This document shows positions 7,162 to 15,728 of a stretch of DNA of 28,009 bases, one piece after another. Position numbers and translations under genes: made by a program. The stretch is taken from positions 1 through 28,009 of the forward strand of contig DASRSM010000084.1 in assembly GCA_035656415.1 (NCBI GenBank). Direction: 5' to 3'. Each line of letters opens with the position of its first letter. Position 1 is the first letter of the stretch. The notes beneath the pieces were generated by a model that had not been told where the DNA came from, searched no databases, and saw only the letters and a program-made list of their open reading frames with translations. Origin of the DNA: JAFAHZ01 sp035656415 (GTDB lineage Bacteria; Vulcanimicrobiota; Vulcanimicrobiia; Vulcanimicrobiales; Vulcanimicrobiaceae).

Positions 7162-8141
7162 TACCGTTCTGGGCGATCGTTCTCATCAAGTCGGTGCTGC
7201 TGCTCTTTGTCGTCGTTACGACGTTTGCGTACGCGATGCTGGTCGAGCGCAAGGTGTTGGGTTGGATGCAGCTGCGTCCGGGACCGAATCGCGTCGGTCC
7301 GTGGGGACTGCTGCAGCCGGCCGCCGACGCCGCCAAGCTCATTTTGAAGGAAGATCTTACGCCGAAGACGGCCGATCCGCTGATCTACCGGCTGGCGCCG
7401 TTCATCTCGTTGCTCACGGCATTTTCGGTATACGCGGTGATTCCGTTCGGAGCGTCATCGGATCTGGGCACGTGGGTCATCGGGGATCCGAACGCCGGGA
7501 TTCTTTTCATCCTGGCGATTACGTCGATCGGCATCTACGGCATCTCGCTCGGCGGATGGGCATCGGGCTCGAAGTATCCGCTGCTCGGCAGCGTACGCGC
7601 GACCGCACAAATGATCAGTTACGAGCTGGCGATGGCGCTGTCGTTCGTCGGCGTGCTGATTCTCGCCGGTACTACCTCGCTCGACGGAATCGTGAACGCG
7701 CAGCTGCGATGGTGGTTCTTCATCCCGCAGTTCGTCGGGTTCTTGATCTACATTACGACGGCCGTCGCCGAAACCAATCGCGCGCCGTTCGACTTGGTCG
7801 AGGCCGAAACCGAACTCGTCGCCGGATTCCACACGGAATATTCGGGCTTGCGCTTCGGTTTGTTTTTCATCGCCGAGTACGTCAACATGCTTACCGTGTC
7901 GTGCATCGCGACGCTGCTGTTCTTCGGTGGATGGAACGCGCCGTTCGGCATACAGGGCGTTCCGGGCGTCGTCTGGTTCGTGTTGAAGGTCGCATTCTTT
8001 ATGTTCTTTTACATGTGGCTGCGGGCGACGCTGCCGCGGCTGCGTTACGACCGGTTGATGGCCTTCGGGTGGAAGGTGCTGCTGCCGGTCGCTACGCTCA
8101 ACTTGGTCATCACCGCAATCGTGGTGGCGTATAAAGGATGA
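7158..8141 (+). CDS. nuoH: NADH-quinone oxidoreductase subunit H
   Basis: NuoH is the membrane subunit that forms the quinone tunnel with NuoB and NuoD. The product has about eight membrane segments and both family signatures: ERKVLGWMQLRPGPNRVGP, then GLLQPAADAAKLILKE, and PFDLVEAETELVAGF in the acidic loop. I take TTG 7158, which overlaps the nuoG stop as TTGA; CGGAG at 7146-7150 provides a Shine-Dalgarno 7 bases upstream, and the protein then begins directly at the first membrane helix (IPFWAIVLIKSVLLLF). The frame is open 35 codons upstream but that part is not NuoH-like. 327 residues is the usual length. Confidence 0.95.
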   Translation: MIPFWAIVLIKSVLLLFVVVTTFAYAMLVERKVLGWMQLRPGPNRVGPWGLLQPAADAAKLILKEDLTPKTADPLIYRLAPFISLLTAFSVYAVIPFGASSDLGTWVIGDPNAGILFILAITSIGIYGISLGGWASGSKYPLLGSVRATAQMISYELAMALSFVGVLILAGTTSLDGIVNAQLRWWFFIPQFVGFLIYITTAVAETNRAPFDLVEAETELVAGFHTEYSGLRFGLFFIAEYVNMLTVSCIATLLFFGGWNAPFGIQGVPGVVWFVLKVAFFMFFYMWLRATLPRLRYDRLMAFGWKVLLPVATLNLVITAIVVAYKG

Positions 8142-8767
8142 CGATGCGCAAACGGCTCTATAATGTCGGCGCGATCCTCAAGGGGTTGTCGATAACGTTC
8201 GGCTTCATGTTTCGCAAGCGGCCGACGATCGAGTATCCGTCGGTCAAGAAGCAGCACGCTCCGCGGTTTCACGGACTGCACGAGCTGCGCCGATACGAAG
8301 ACGGAAAAGAACGCTGCATCGGCTGCGAGTTGTGCTCGAGCGCTTGTCCGGCCAACGCGATTATCGTCATCGGCGCCGAGAATACGCCCGACGATCGCCG
8401 TTCGCCCGGCGAACGATACGCCGCGCGCTACGAGATCGACGAGCTTCGTTGCATTTTCTGCGGGATGTGTGAAGAAGCGTGTCCCACCGACGCGATCGTG
8501 CTCACGCCGCGCTTCGAGATGTCGGATTTTCGTCGCGGTTCGCTCATCTACGCCAAAGATCGTCTGCTGGTGCCGCCCGAAGCCGGCGTCGGGCGTCCCC
8601 CCGACGAGCGCCCGGGCGGCATTCCCGGCGACCTCGGCAGCGTTGCCGAGATGAAATCGACCACCGACATCGCTCGCGGCTACAGCGCGACCTGGCGCGG
8701 GAACATCTTGAAAACTCAGCGGAAGGGACTAACCGCCCTTCGCCAGCCTCAGGGTGACAAGAGTTGA
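8138..8767 (+). CDS. nuoI: NADH-quinone oxidoreductase subunit I (8Fe ferredoxin-type)
   Basis: NuoI carries two 4Fe-4S clusters (N6a, N6b) linking NuoG to NuoB. The two motifs are CIGCELCSSACP (C60, C63, C66, C70) and CIFCGMCEEACP (C105, C108, C111, C115). The N-terminal amphipathic part (LKGLSITFGFMF) is the membrane-surface helix. The start overlaps nuoH as ATGA. The final ~10 residues (TALRQPQGDKS) are encoded by a dispersed repeat and are not part of the family core; the stop follows directly, overlapping nuoJ as TTGA. Confidence 0.97.
   Translation: MTMRKRLYNVGAILKGLSITFGFMFRKRPTIEYPSVKKQHAPRFHGLHELRRYEDGKERCIGCELCSSACPANAIIVIGAENTPDDRRSPGERYAARYEIDELRCIFCGMCEEACPTDAIVLTPRFEMSDFRRGSLIYAKDRLLVPPEAGVGRPPDERPGGIPGDLGSVAEMKSTTDIARGYSATWRGNILKTQRKGLTALRQPQGDKS
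8736..8759 (+). repeat. Dispersed repeat copy at the nuoI 3' end
   Basis: CCCTTCGCCAGCCTCAGGG followed by TGACA is a close copy of the repeat also seen in nuoG and the pucR-like gene. It encodes the last residues of NuoI (ALRQPQGD). Its AGGGTGA (8751-8757) sits 6 bases before the TTG start of nuoJ and could serve as that gene's ribosome binding site. Confidence 0.75.
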
Positions 8768-9366
8768 TAGGATTTTGGATTCTGTCGGTCTTCTTGATCG
8801 CCAGTGCCATCTGGTGCGTGAGCGCGCGCAAGCCGGTTTACAGCGTCGTCGCGTTACTGTTGAACTTTGCCGCGTTAGCGATCACCTACGTCGGGCTCAA
8901 TGCTGAGTTCTTGGCCGTGATGCAGATCATCGTCTACTCGGGCGCGATCCTAGTGCTCTTCGTCTTCGTCATCGCGCTGCTGTCGAGCGGTGTCGCGCCG
9001 TTCGCGGCCGGACCGAACCGGCTGCCCAAGGCGATCGCGCCGGCGATTTTCATCGTTTTGATAGCGTTCGGCTTCCTCTATTACGCGCTGAGAGATTCCA
9101 GCGTCACCCTGAACGTGTTGAAGGGCCAATCCCAGCTTGGGCCGGTGGGAACGGCCGGCGTCTTCGGCAGCGTCGCCGATTTCGGCAAGGCGCTCTTTAC
9201 CGTGTACTTGCTCCCGTTCGAAGTCACCGCGCTGATTTTGATGGTCGCAGTGATCGGCGTCGTGCTGCTTGCCGGCGATCAAACGCCCTACGTTCCCACG
9301 CAGAAACACGCGCGGCAGGTCGAGCGCGAGATGCGCGAAGCAATCCTGAAAGGCGGCGAACGATGA
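8764..9366 (+). CDS. nuoJ: NADH-quinone oxidoreductase subunit J
   Basis: NuoJ is a membrane subunit of complex I between NuoA/NuoH and the antiporter-like subunits. The 200-residue protein has about five membrane segments and the conserved MQIIVYSGAILVLFVFVI block, the pi-bulge helix region. The TTG start at 8764 overlaps the nuoI stop (TTGA) and is preceded at 6 bases by AGGGTGA, which belongs to a dispersed repeat. The loop near residues 112-121 (SSVTLNVLKG) is encoded by a diverged, oppositely oriented copy of the same repeat. The stop overlaps nuoK as ATGA. Confidence 0.95.
   Translation: MIGFWILSVFLIASAIWCVSARKPVYSVVALLLNFAALAITYVGLNAEFLAVMQIIVYSGAILVLFVFVIALLSSGVAPFAAGPNRLPKAIAPAIFIVLIAFGFLYYALRDSSVTLNVLKGQSQLGPVGTAGVFGSVADFGKALFTVYLLPFEVTALILMVAVIGVVLLAGDQTPYVPTQKHARQVEREMREAILKGGER
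9102..9125 (-). repeat. Diverged, reverse-oriented repeat copy inside nuoJ
   Basis: On the plus strand CGTCACCCTGAACGTGTTGA, continuing to 9125, aligns with the reverse complement of the repeat consensus, with four differences in 24 bases by eye. It lies in a loop between predicted membrane helices and is read as VTLNVLKG. It is more diverged than the nuoG, nuoI and pucR-like copies. Confidence 0.5.
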
Positions 9367-9668
9367 CCGTTCCCGTCGTCGATTACGTTGCGCTTTCTTC
9401 GGTGATCTTTTTCATCGGCGTCGCCGGCGTGCTGCTGCGCCGCAATCCGCTCGTGATGCTGATGAGCATCGAGCTGATGTTCAACGCCGCCAATCTGCTG
9501 TTTTTGACGTTCGCGCGTGCCTGGGTCAACAACGCGGGACATATCTTCGCGTTCTTGGTGATCACCGTTGCCGCTGCCGAAGCGGCCATCGGCCTCGCGA
9601 TCGTCGTAACGGTCTTCCGAACTGAAAAGAATGTGGACGTAGACGAAGTGAGGGCGCTGCGCGGATGA
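9363..9668 (+). CDS. nuoK: NADH-quinone oxidoreductase subunit K
   Basis: NuoK is the small three-helix, MrpC-like subunit in the proton path of complex I. The 101-residue protein has the two conserved membrane glutamates, in LMSIELMFNAANL and AAAEAAIGLAIVV. AAAGGCGG shortly upstream is a usable Shine-Dalgarno. The start and stop both overlap their neighbours as ATGA (nuoJ/nuoK and nuoK/nuoL), the tightest coupling in the operon. Confidence 0.97.
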   Translation: MTVPVVDYVALSSVIFFIGVAGVLLRRNPLVMLMSIELMFNAANLLFLTFARAWVNNAGHIFAFLVITVAAAEAAIGLAIVVTVFRTEKNVDVDEVRALRG

Positions 9669-11677
9669 TTCATCACGTAATGGGCGTGGACGGAAGTTAT
9701 CCGCTGCTGTTGGCGCTGTGGCTTCTGCCGCTCGCGGGCGCGGTCGTATGCTGGGCCTTCGGCCCGCAGCTACGCAACGCGGCCGGGTGGCTCGGCTCGG
9801 CGACGATCGGCGCATCCTTCATTTTAACGCTGCTCTCGTGGGGCGCAGGAACGCAAAGCCAGGGCGGGGCGTTGGGCGCGCATCAATCGCTGCTGAGCTG
9901 GATGCCCGGATTCGACTTCGGCTTGCTGCTCGATCCGCTCTCACTCCTGTGGACGCTGATCATCACGGGCGTCGGATTTCTGATCCATTTCTATTCCATC
10001 GGATACATGGACGGCGATCGCGCCTTCGCGCGGTTCTTCGCCTACATGAATTTCTTCGTGTTCGCAATGCTCACCCTCGTGCTTTCCGACAACTTCATCG
10101 GACTGCTCGTCGGTTGGGGCCTCGTCGGTCTCGCATCCTACTTCCTGATCGGCTTCTGGTTCGAGCGTCCCTCGGCGGTTGCGGCGGCCCGCAAAGCGTT
10201 CGTCATGAACGTGGTCGGCGACGTCGGCATGATGTTCGCGATCTTCCTGATCGTCGCGCACGTGCACTCGATCTCGTTCGGCGACGGATTTGCCGCGGCA
10301 GGTACCTTCGGGCCGCAGGCGCTGATCGCGATTTGCATCGGTCTCTTCATCGGCGCGGCGGCGAAATCGGCGCAGGTTCCGCTGCACACCTGGCTCCCCG
10401 ACGCGATGGAAGGCCCGACGCCCGTCTCGGCACTGATCCACGCGGCAACGATGGTGACGGCCGGCGTTTACCTGATCGCGCGCTGCGCGCCGTTCTGGAA
10501 CGCCGACCCCGACGCGCAGCTGATGGTCGGCATCATCGGCGGCTTGACGGCACTGATGGGTGCGGTTTTGGGCTGCGCGCAGTGGGACATCAAACGCATC
10601 CTCGCCTACTCGACGATGTCGCAAATCGGCTACATGATCATGGGCGTCGGCGTCGGCGCTTACGAAGGCGGTGTCGCGCATTTCTTTACGCACGCGTTCT
10701 TCAAGGCGCAGCTCTTCCTCGGATCCGGCTTGATCATTCACGCGCTTAGTAACGAGCAAGACGTTAGGCGCATGGGCGGATTGTGGAAGAAGATGCCGTT
10801 TGCGTTTATCGCAATGCTCACCGGAGTGCTGTCCATCTGCGGCTTCCCGTTTACGAGCGGATACTTCTCGAAGGACATGGACATTTACGGGGCGCTTGCC
10901 GAGCATCACGTCGGACTGTTCGTCGTCGGGATCGTCACCGCCGGAATCACTGCGTACTACATGTTCCGCTTACTCTTCGTCACGTTCTTCGGAAAGTATC
11001 GCGGCCACGTCGATCCGTCCGATCTCGGTATTCGTCATCCCGAACTTGCGGGAACCGCGCTACCGAGTCAAGCCGAGGAGGTTCACGTAGCCCACGAACC
11101 CGCGCATCATCACGCGCCGTCGTGGATCATGAACGTTCCGGTCGCGATCTTGATCCTGCCGAGCCTTCTGATCGGATGGCTGATGTTCGGCGGTGACAGC
11201 TCGCCGTGGGCGCGCTTCTTCGCGCCCGAGTTCCCCGGCGGCCCGGAAGGCGTCGTGCATCCGTCGACGTTCCTCAACGAGGGCATGACGAGCGTCATCG
11301 TCCTGCTGGTCGTCGTGGTGGGATTTGCGATCGCGTACTGGCGTTACGCGACAAAGGAGGCTCAAGCCGACGCGGTCGCGCGCCTGCGTACCGAGTCGGT
11401 GCACATGCCGCCGGTATTGACGAACCTGTTCTACTTCGACGCGTTCTACGACTTGATCGTCGTGCGCACGTCGCAGCTTTTCGGTACCATTTTCGGACGC
11501 GCGCTCGATCCGCACGTGGTCGACGGCGCGGTTCGCGAAGGCGTCTTCATCACGCGCTGGGCCGGCGTCTTCGTGCAATCGCTGCAGACCGGACTGGTGC
11601 GTGCCTACGCGCTCGTCCTGGTCTTTGGCGCCGCCTGCTTCATTATCTACTATGCGACGATCGGAGGCGCGCACTAA
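9665..11677 (+). CDS. nuoL: NADH-quinone oxidoreductase subunit L (antiporter-like)
   Basis: NuoL is the distal antiporter-like, proton-pumping subunit and carries the long lateral helix. The 670-residue protein has the core proton-antiporter block (SAQVPLHTWLPDAMEGPTPV, then SALIHAATMVTAGVYL) and the second half-channel region around FFKAQLFLGSGLIIH. A His-rich stretch (EEVHVAHEPAHHH) lies in the loop after the antiporter core. The long C-terminal region fits the lateral helix plus anchor. The length is slightly above the family typical. It overlaps nuoK by 4 bp and nuoM by 1 bp. Confidence 0.97.
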   Translation: MIHHVMGVDGSYPLLLALWLLPLAGAVVCWAFGPQLRNAAGWLGSATIGASFILTLLSWGAGTQSQGGALGAHQSLLSWMPGFDFGLLLDPLSLLWTLIITGVGFLIHFYSIGYMDGDRAFARFFAYMNFFVFAMLTLVLSDNFIGLLVGWGLVGLASYFLIGFWFERPSAVAAARKAFVMNVVGDVGMMFAIFLIVAHVHSISFGDGFAAAGTFGPQALIAICIGLFIGAAAKSAQVPLHTWLPDAMEGPTPVSALIHAATMVTAGVYLIARCAPFWNADPDAQLMVGIIGGLTALMGAVLGCAQWDIKRILAYSTMSQIGYMIMGVGVGAYEGGVAHFFTHAFFKAQLFLGSGLIIHALSNEQDVRRMGGLWKKMPFAFIAMLTGVLSICGFPFTSGYFSKDMDIYGALAEHHVGLFVVGIVTAGITAYYMFRLLFVTFFGKYRGHVDPSDLGIRHPELAGTALPSQAEEVHVAHEPAHHHAPSWIMNVPVAILILPSLLIGWLMFGGDSSPWARFFAPEFPGGPEGVVHPSTFLNEGMTSVIVLLVVVVGFAIAYWRYATKEAQADAVARLRTESVHMPPVLTNLFYFDAFYDLIVVRTSQLFGTIFGRALDPHVVDGAVREGVFITRWAGVFVQSLQTGLVRAYALVLVFGAACFIIYYATIGGAH

Positions 11678-13071
11678 TGCTCGTTCTGATCACCATCCTC
11701 TTGCCGATCGTCGCGGGTGCACTGCTGTGGCTCTTACCGCGCGAAGATCGCACGATTTCACGCGCGATCGGAACGCTGGTTGCCGGCGTAACGCTCGCTA
11801 CGACGGTCTACGCCAACGCGCAACAGCAAGAGTGGAGCTATCGCTGGCTATCGCGGCCGTTCGAATCCGCGTTCCACTTCGGTACGACGCCGATCTCGTA
11901 TTGGATTTGCCTGCTTCTCGCGCTGTGCACGATGAGCGCGATCGCGGTAACGAACTTGCCGCGCACGCGGAACTTCGTCGCGCAGATGCTGTTTCTCGAA
12001 GGCGCGATGCTCGGGCTGTTCTTGTCGCGCGACCTGCTCGCGTTCGCGCTGTTCTGGGATTTGATGCTGCTGCCGGTGTTCTTCGGACTCATCGGCTGGG
12101 GTACGCACCCGGCAACGGCGTGGCGCTATTTCATCTATAACTTCGCCGGCGGTCTGACGCTCTTGCTGGCAACGGCCGCGTTCGGCGTCATCTTCGGATC
12201 CACCGACGTCATCGGCCGTCCCGACGTGCATATCGTGGGCGCGTGGGCGCCGTGGATCTTCGCCGGCTTTTGTTTCGCGTTCTTAGTGAAGACGCCGGTC
12301 TGGCCGCTGCACACCTGGATGCCGCTCACCTACAGCGATACGCCGCCCCCGATGATCGCGGTGGTCGCGGCGGTGCAGTCCAAGGCGGGCCTGTACGGCC
12401 TCATTGCCATCGCCGTCGCCTTCATGCCCGAGTACGTGCATCAGTACGCACCGATTCTCATGATTCTCGGTGCGATCTCGCTGCTCTACGGCGCGCTCAT
12501 CGCGCTGGTACAGCAAGACGCGAAACGCGTCGTCGCGTACTCCTCGCTCTCGCATCTGGGCTTGATCGTCATCGGTATCGCGTCGATGAACCAGCTGGCG
12601 CTCGAAGGCGCGCTGGTCTATATCATCGCGCACGGGCTTTTCTCGGCCGCGCTCTTCCTGCTGCTGGGCTACGTCGAGCAGCGCGAAGACACGCGCTCGC
12701 TGCTTCGTTTGGGCGGCTTAGGACGGGCCAATCCAAAGCTCGCCGGCGCGTTATGCATCGCGGCGCTGGCGGCACTCGGTTTGCCGGGACTCGCGGGTTT
12801 CGTCGGCGAGCTCGTCATCCTCATCGGCGTCTATCAAACCGGTGCGGTTTGGGCCACGATCGTCGCGTTGATCGCGATCGTCCTCGCGGCTGCATACCTG
12901 CTGCGCCTGTTCCAGGACATCATGAACGGGCCCGAAGTAGAAGACGTTCCGGTGCGTCCGGATCTTACGTGGCTCGAGGGGCTGGCGGTCGCGCCGCTGC
13001 TCGCCGCGCTCGTCGTTTTGGGCATTCAACCTCACGCGCTCATGGAGGCAGTTCGTGTCGCCGTTCACTAA
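11677..13071 (+). CDS. nuoM: NADH-quinone oxidoreductase subunit M (antiporter-like)
   Basis: NuoM is the middle antiporter-like proton-pumping subunit. FLVKTPVWPLHTWMPLTYSD and the following VQSKAGLYGL keep the two lysines expected in the channel half. The segment between them, DTPPPMIAVVAAV, departs from the common APTAGS-type loop but is still hydrophobic. I choose ATG 11677, which overlaps the nuoL stop (TAATG); CGGAGG at 11662-11667 is a strong Shine-Dalgarno 9 bases upstream. The open frame upstream overlies nuoL and is not membrane-like. The 464-residue length is slightly short for NuoM. Confidence 0.95.
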   Translation: MLVLITILLPIVAGALLWLLPREDRTISRAIGTLVAGVTLATTVYANAQQQEWSYRWLSRPFESAFHFGTTPISYWICLLLALCTMSAIAVTNLPRTRNFVAQMLFLEGAMLGLFLSRDLLAFALFWDLMLLPVFFGLIGWGTHPATAWRYFIYNFAGGLTLLLATAAFGVIFGSTDVIGRPDVHIVGAWAPWIFAGFCFAFLVKTPVWPLHTWMPLTYSDTPPPMIAVVAAVQSKAGLYGLIAIAVAFMPEYVHQYAPILMILGAISLLYGALIALVQQDAKRVVAYSSLSHLGLIVIGIASMNQLALEGALVYIIAHGLFSAALFLLLGYVEQREDTRSLLRLGGLGRANPKLAGALCIAALAALGLPGLAGFVGELVILIGVYQTGAVWATIVALIAIVLAAAYLLRLFQDIMNGPEVEDVPVRPDLTWLEGLAVAPLLAALVVLGIQPHALMEAVRVAVH

Positions 13072-14479
13072 CGCGGATTGGAACGCGCTCGTACCGATCG
13101 CCGTCGTGGCAGTGGCGGCGCTCGTCGTATTGATCGCCGATCTGGCGGCGCGCACCAACGCGGATCGCTACGTGTCGATCGTGATCGGCGTTATCGGCTG
13201 CGCCGGTGCGGCGGTGCTGAGCGCGCAGCAGTACGGACACGACTACAACGCCTTCTACGGCGGCTTCATGACCGGCGGATTCACGACGGTATTCGAAGAG
13301 ATCGTGCTTCTCGCCGCGATCGGATCGCTGATCCTCTACGGATCGATCGGTCCTGGTCCGCGCGTCGCCGGCATCACGGCGCTCATGCTTTGGAGCACGT
13401 GCGGTGCGATGCTGATGGCCGGCGCCGCGAACCTGATGACGATCTTTCTGGGGCTCGAGTTGCTGTCGCTCGCGCTGTACTGTCTCTGCGGCATGGCCGA
13501 CCGCAGAACCGCGCGCGAATCGGCGCTCAAATATTTGATCCTGAGCTCGACGGCGTCGGGTTTCTTGCTCTTCGGCATGGCGCTGCTCTTCGGTGCGAGC
13601 GGATCGGTAATGCTCGCCGATTTGGTCAATCCCGCGCTGGCGACGAATCCGCTGTTCGTCATGGGCGCGTGCATGTTCTTCATCGGGCTCGCGTTCAAGT
13701 TGAGCCTGGTGCCGTTCCACACGTGGGCGCCGGACGTCTACGAAGGCGCTCCGCTTCCAGTGACCGCGTTCATGAGCGTGGCCACGAAAGCGGCGACGAT
13801 CGCAGTGCTGGCGCGGTTCGCGTACGCCGCGCTTCCGTCGTCGGTTGCCAACGCGCTGCTGCTGCCGGTTTGGGTCCTGGCCGGGATTTCGATGATCGCC
13901 GGCAACGTCGGCATGCTGGCGCAACACGATCTCAAGCGCTTGCTCGCATATTCGGGTATCGCGCAAGTCGGCTACATTCTGACCGCGCTCGCGGGCGGAA
14001 CGCCGCTCGGCCTCCGGTACGCGATCTATTACCTGACTGCGTACGCGTTTATGAACTTGGGCGCGTTTGCCGTCGCTGCGGCGATGTCGACCGAAGACGA
14101 GCAGGGGTCGCGCCTCACGAACTATCGCGGCCTCGGACGCCGCCGGCCATTCCTGGCAGCCGCCATGACATTCTTCCTGCTGGCGATGGCCGGATTGCCG
14201 CCGACGGCGGGCTTTCTCGGAAAGATTTTGATCCTCTCGACGGCGGTGAGCACCGGCTACGTCTGGATGGCCGCGCTCCTCATCGCCGGCACGGCTATTT
14301 CGCTCTACGCCTACGCCAAAGTGGTCCGCGCGATGTACGAGCGCGGGGAACACCGCACGAGCGACGTCCGGCCCTTCGTGCCGTTGGCCTGGGCGAGCGC
14401 GGCGATCTGCGTCGTGGTGGTCTTGGCCATGACGTTCTACCCCCTTACGCCCAGCAATATTTTGCCGCTCGTGAAGTAG
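13055..14479 (+). CDS. nuoN: NADH-quinone oxidoreductase subunit N (antiporter-like)
   Basis: NuoN is the antiporter-like subunit closest to the NuoA/J/K/H group. The 474-residue product has about 14 hydrophobic segments, KLSLVPFHTWAPDVYEGAPL with the channel lysine, and SVATKAATIAVLAR with the second lysine. The GTG start at 13055 is supported by GGAGG at 13044-13048, 6 bases upstream; this is inside nuoM, giving a 17-bp overlap. It is the last nuo gene; the next gene starts about 50 bp downstream and is unrelated. Confidence 0.97.
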   Translation: MSPFTNADWNALVPIAVVAVAALVVLIADLAARTNADRYVSIVIGVIGCAGAAVLSAQQYGHDYNAFYGGFMTGGFTTVFEEIVLLAAIGSLILYGSIGPGPRVAGITALMLWSTCGAMLMAGAANLMTIFLGLELLSLALYCLCGMADRRTARESALKYLILSSTASGFLLFGMALLFGASGSVMLADLVNPALATNPLFVMGACMFFIGLAFKLSLVPFHTWAPDVYEGAPLPVTAFMSVATKAATIAVLARFAYAALPSSVANALLLPVWVLAGISMIAGNVGMLAQHDLKRLLAYSGIAQVGYILTALAGGTPLGLRYAIYYLTAYAFMNLGAFAVAAAMSTEDEQGSRLTNYRGLGRRRPFLAAAMTFFLLAMAGLPPTAGFLGKILILSTAVSTGYVWMAALLIAGTAISLYAYAKVVRAMYERGEHRTSDVRPFVPLAWASAAICVVVVLAMTFYPLTPSNILPLVK

Positions 14480-14511
14480 GCGGAGGGTCACGCTGCGGCG
14501 TCCTCCCGCGT

Positions 14512-14517
14512 TATACT
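14512..14517 (+). promoter_or_regulatory. Candidate -10 box for the TPR gene
   Basis: TATACT lies in the short gap after nuoN, 10 bases before ATG 14528. The same hexamer is the candidate -10 of the M-box operon (26769-26774, minus strand). A start about 7 bases downstream would give an almost leaderless mRNA. No -35 consensus is visible, so confidence is low. Confidence 0.35.
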
Positions 14518-14527
14518 GAACGTGAGC

Positions 14528-15721
14528 ATGCGACGCACGCTGGGTCTCGCGCTTTTCGCCTTCGCCCTGGCGGCGACGGCGCATCCGGCTGCGGCCCAGC
14601 CGAGACTGGAAACCAACCCCGATAAGATTTTCGCTCCGGCGTTCGCCTCCGATCCGGAGGGCGCGATCCGGAATGCCCGCGAGCGTATCGCGGCCGGCGA
14701 CTTGAAGGGCGCGGTCAAGGAACTCGAGACCTACGTCGCCGCGCATCCCACCGAGTCGGAGCCGCTCCGCTTTTTAGGCGATCTCTACTATCGTCAAGGC
14801 AAGTTCGAAAAGGCCGAGACGGTCTACCAGACGCTGCTGCGATCGAACCCCAAAGATAAGGAAACGCACAACCGTCTTGGCGTCGTGTACGCGACCGAGA
14901 ACCGAGTGGACGATGCGATCGTTCAGTTCAACGCCGCGCTGCCGGGAACCGATTCAGTGAAGGATCTCGTCGCAATGCATTTGCGCAAGGGCGACCTGCC
15001 GATGTATCGCTCCGAGATGGAAGCGCTCGCGCGCTCGCAACCCACCAGTGCGGACATTCAGGCTGAAGTCGGGCAGATCTATACCGTTCTCCATCAGCCC
15101 GGTTACGCCATGATGTACTACATGCGCGCGTTGGACTCCGACCCGTCCTCGCTGACCGCGATCAACGGTCTGGGTCTGACGTATCTCGACACGCACAGTT
15201 ACCATGAGGCCGAGAAGCAGTTCAAGCACTGCTTGCAAATCGACCCGACGAACTACACGTGTGAGAACAATCTCGGCGCGGCGTACCTGCAGATGACGCA
15301 GCTCGACGCGGCAACGCCCGTGCTGACGCGCGCGCATCAGATGGAACCCGAACGTCCCGAAGCACTCGTAAACTTCGGCTATCTCGCCGACGCGCGCAAC
15401 GATTGGAAGCGCGCGGTGAACTACTACGTCCAGGCGACGGTCGTCGGGCCGTATCTCCCCGAAGCGTACGTCGATCTTGGCATCGACTACGAACACAACG
15501 GGCTCTATCCGCTCGCGCAGTCGGCGCTCCTCAAAGGCGCGGCCGCAGCCCCGCAAGACGGACGTATTCGCTACCTGCTCGCGGTAGCGTACGCGCAGCA
15601 GGGGCAAAAGCCGCTGGCAATGGAGCAGCTCAAGATCGCCGAACAATCGCTCGATCCCGAGGTCGCGCACATCGCGCAAGAAGAGCAGACCAAGCTCTCA
15701 ACCAGCTCGGCCCAGCCGTAG
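14528..15721 (+). CDS. Exported TPR-repeat protein
   Basis: The first 23 residues (positive MRR, hydrophobic LGLALFAFALAATA, then HPAAAQ) form a Sec signal peptide with a likely cut after AAA. Most of the rest consists of tetratricopeptide repeats, about eight, e.g. PLRFLGDLYYRQGKFEKAET and THNRLGVVYATENRVDDAIV. TPR arrays are protein-binding scaffolds; no catalytic domain is present. It starts about 50 bp after nuoN and might be transcribed with it or from TATACT at 14512. An in-frame GTG at 14522 is an alternative start; I prefer ATG 14528 because the putative transcript would begin near 14524. The specific role is unknown. Confidence 0.88.
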   Translation: MRRTLGLALFAFALAATAHPAAAQPRLETNPDKIFAPAFASDPEGAIRNARERIAAGDLKGAVKELETYVAAHPTESEPLRFLGDLYYRQGKFEKAETVYQTLLRSNPKDKETHNRLGVVYATENRVDDAIVQFNAALPGTDSVKDLVAMHLRKGDLPMYRSEMEALARSQPTSADIQAEVGQIYTVLHQPGYAMMYYMRALDSDPSSLTAINGLGLTYLDTHSYHEAEKQFKHCLQIDPTNYTCENNLGAAYLQMTQLDAATPVLTRAHQMEPERPEALVNFGYLADARNDWKRAVNYYVQATVVGPYLPEAYVDLGIDYEHNGLYPLAQSALLKGAAAAPQDGRIRYLLAVAYAQQGQKPLAMEQLKIAEQSLDPEVAHIAQEEQTKLSTSSAQP

Positions 15722-15728
15722 AGCCGGA

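Noticed and set aside
14482..14506. GGAGG...CCTCC inverted repeat after nuoN as a terminator
   Set aside because: Five-base arms with a 15-base loop and no T-run; too weak.
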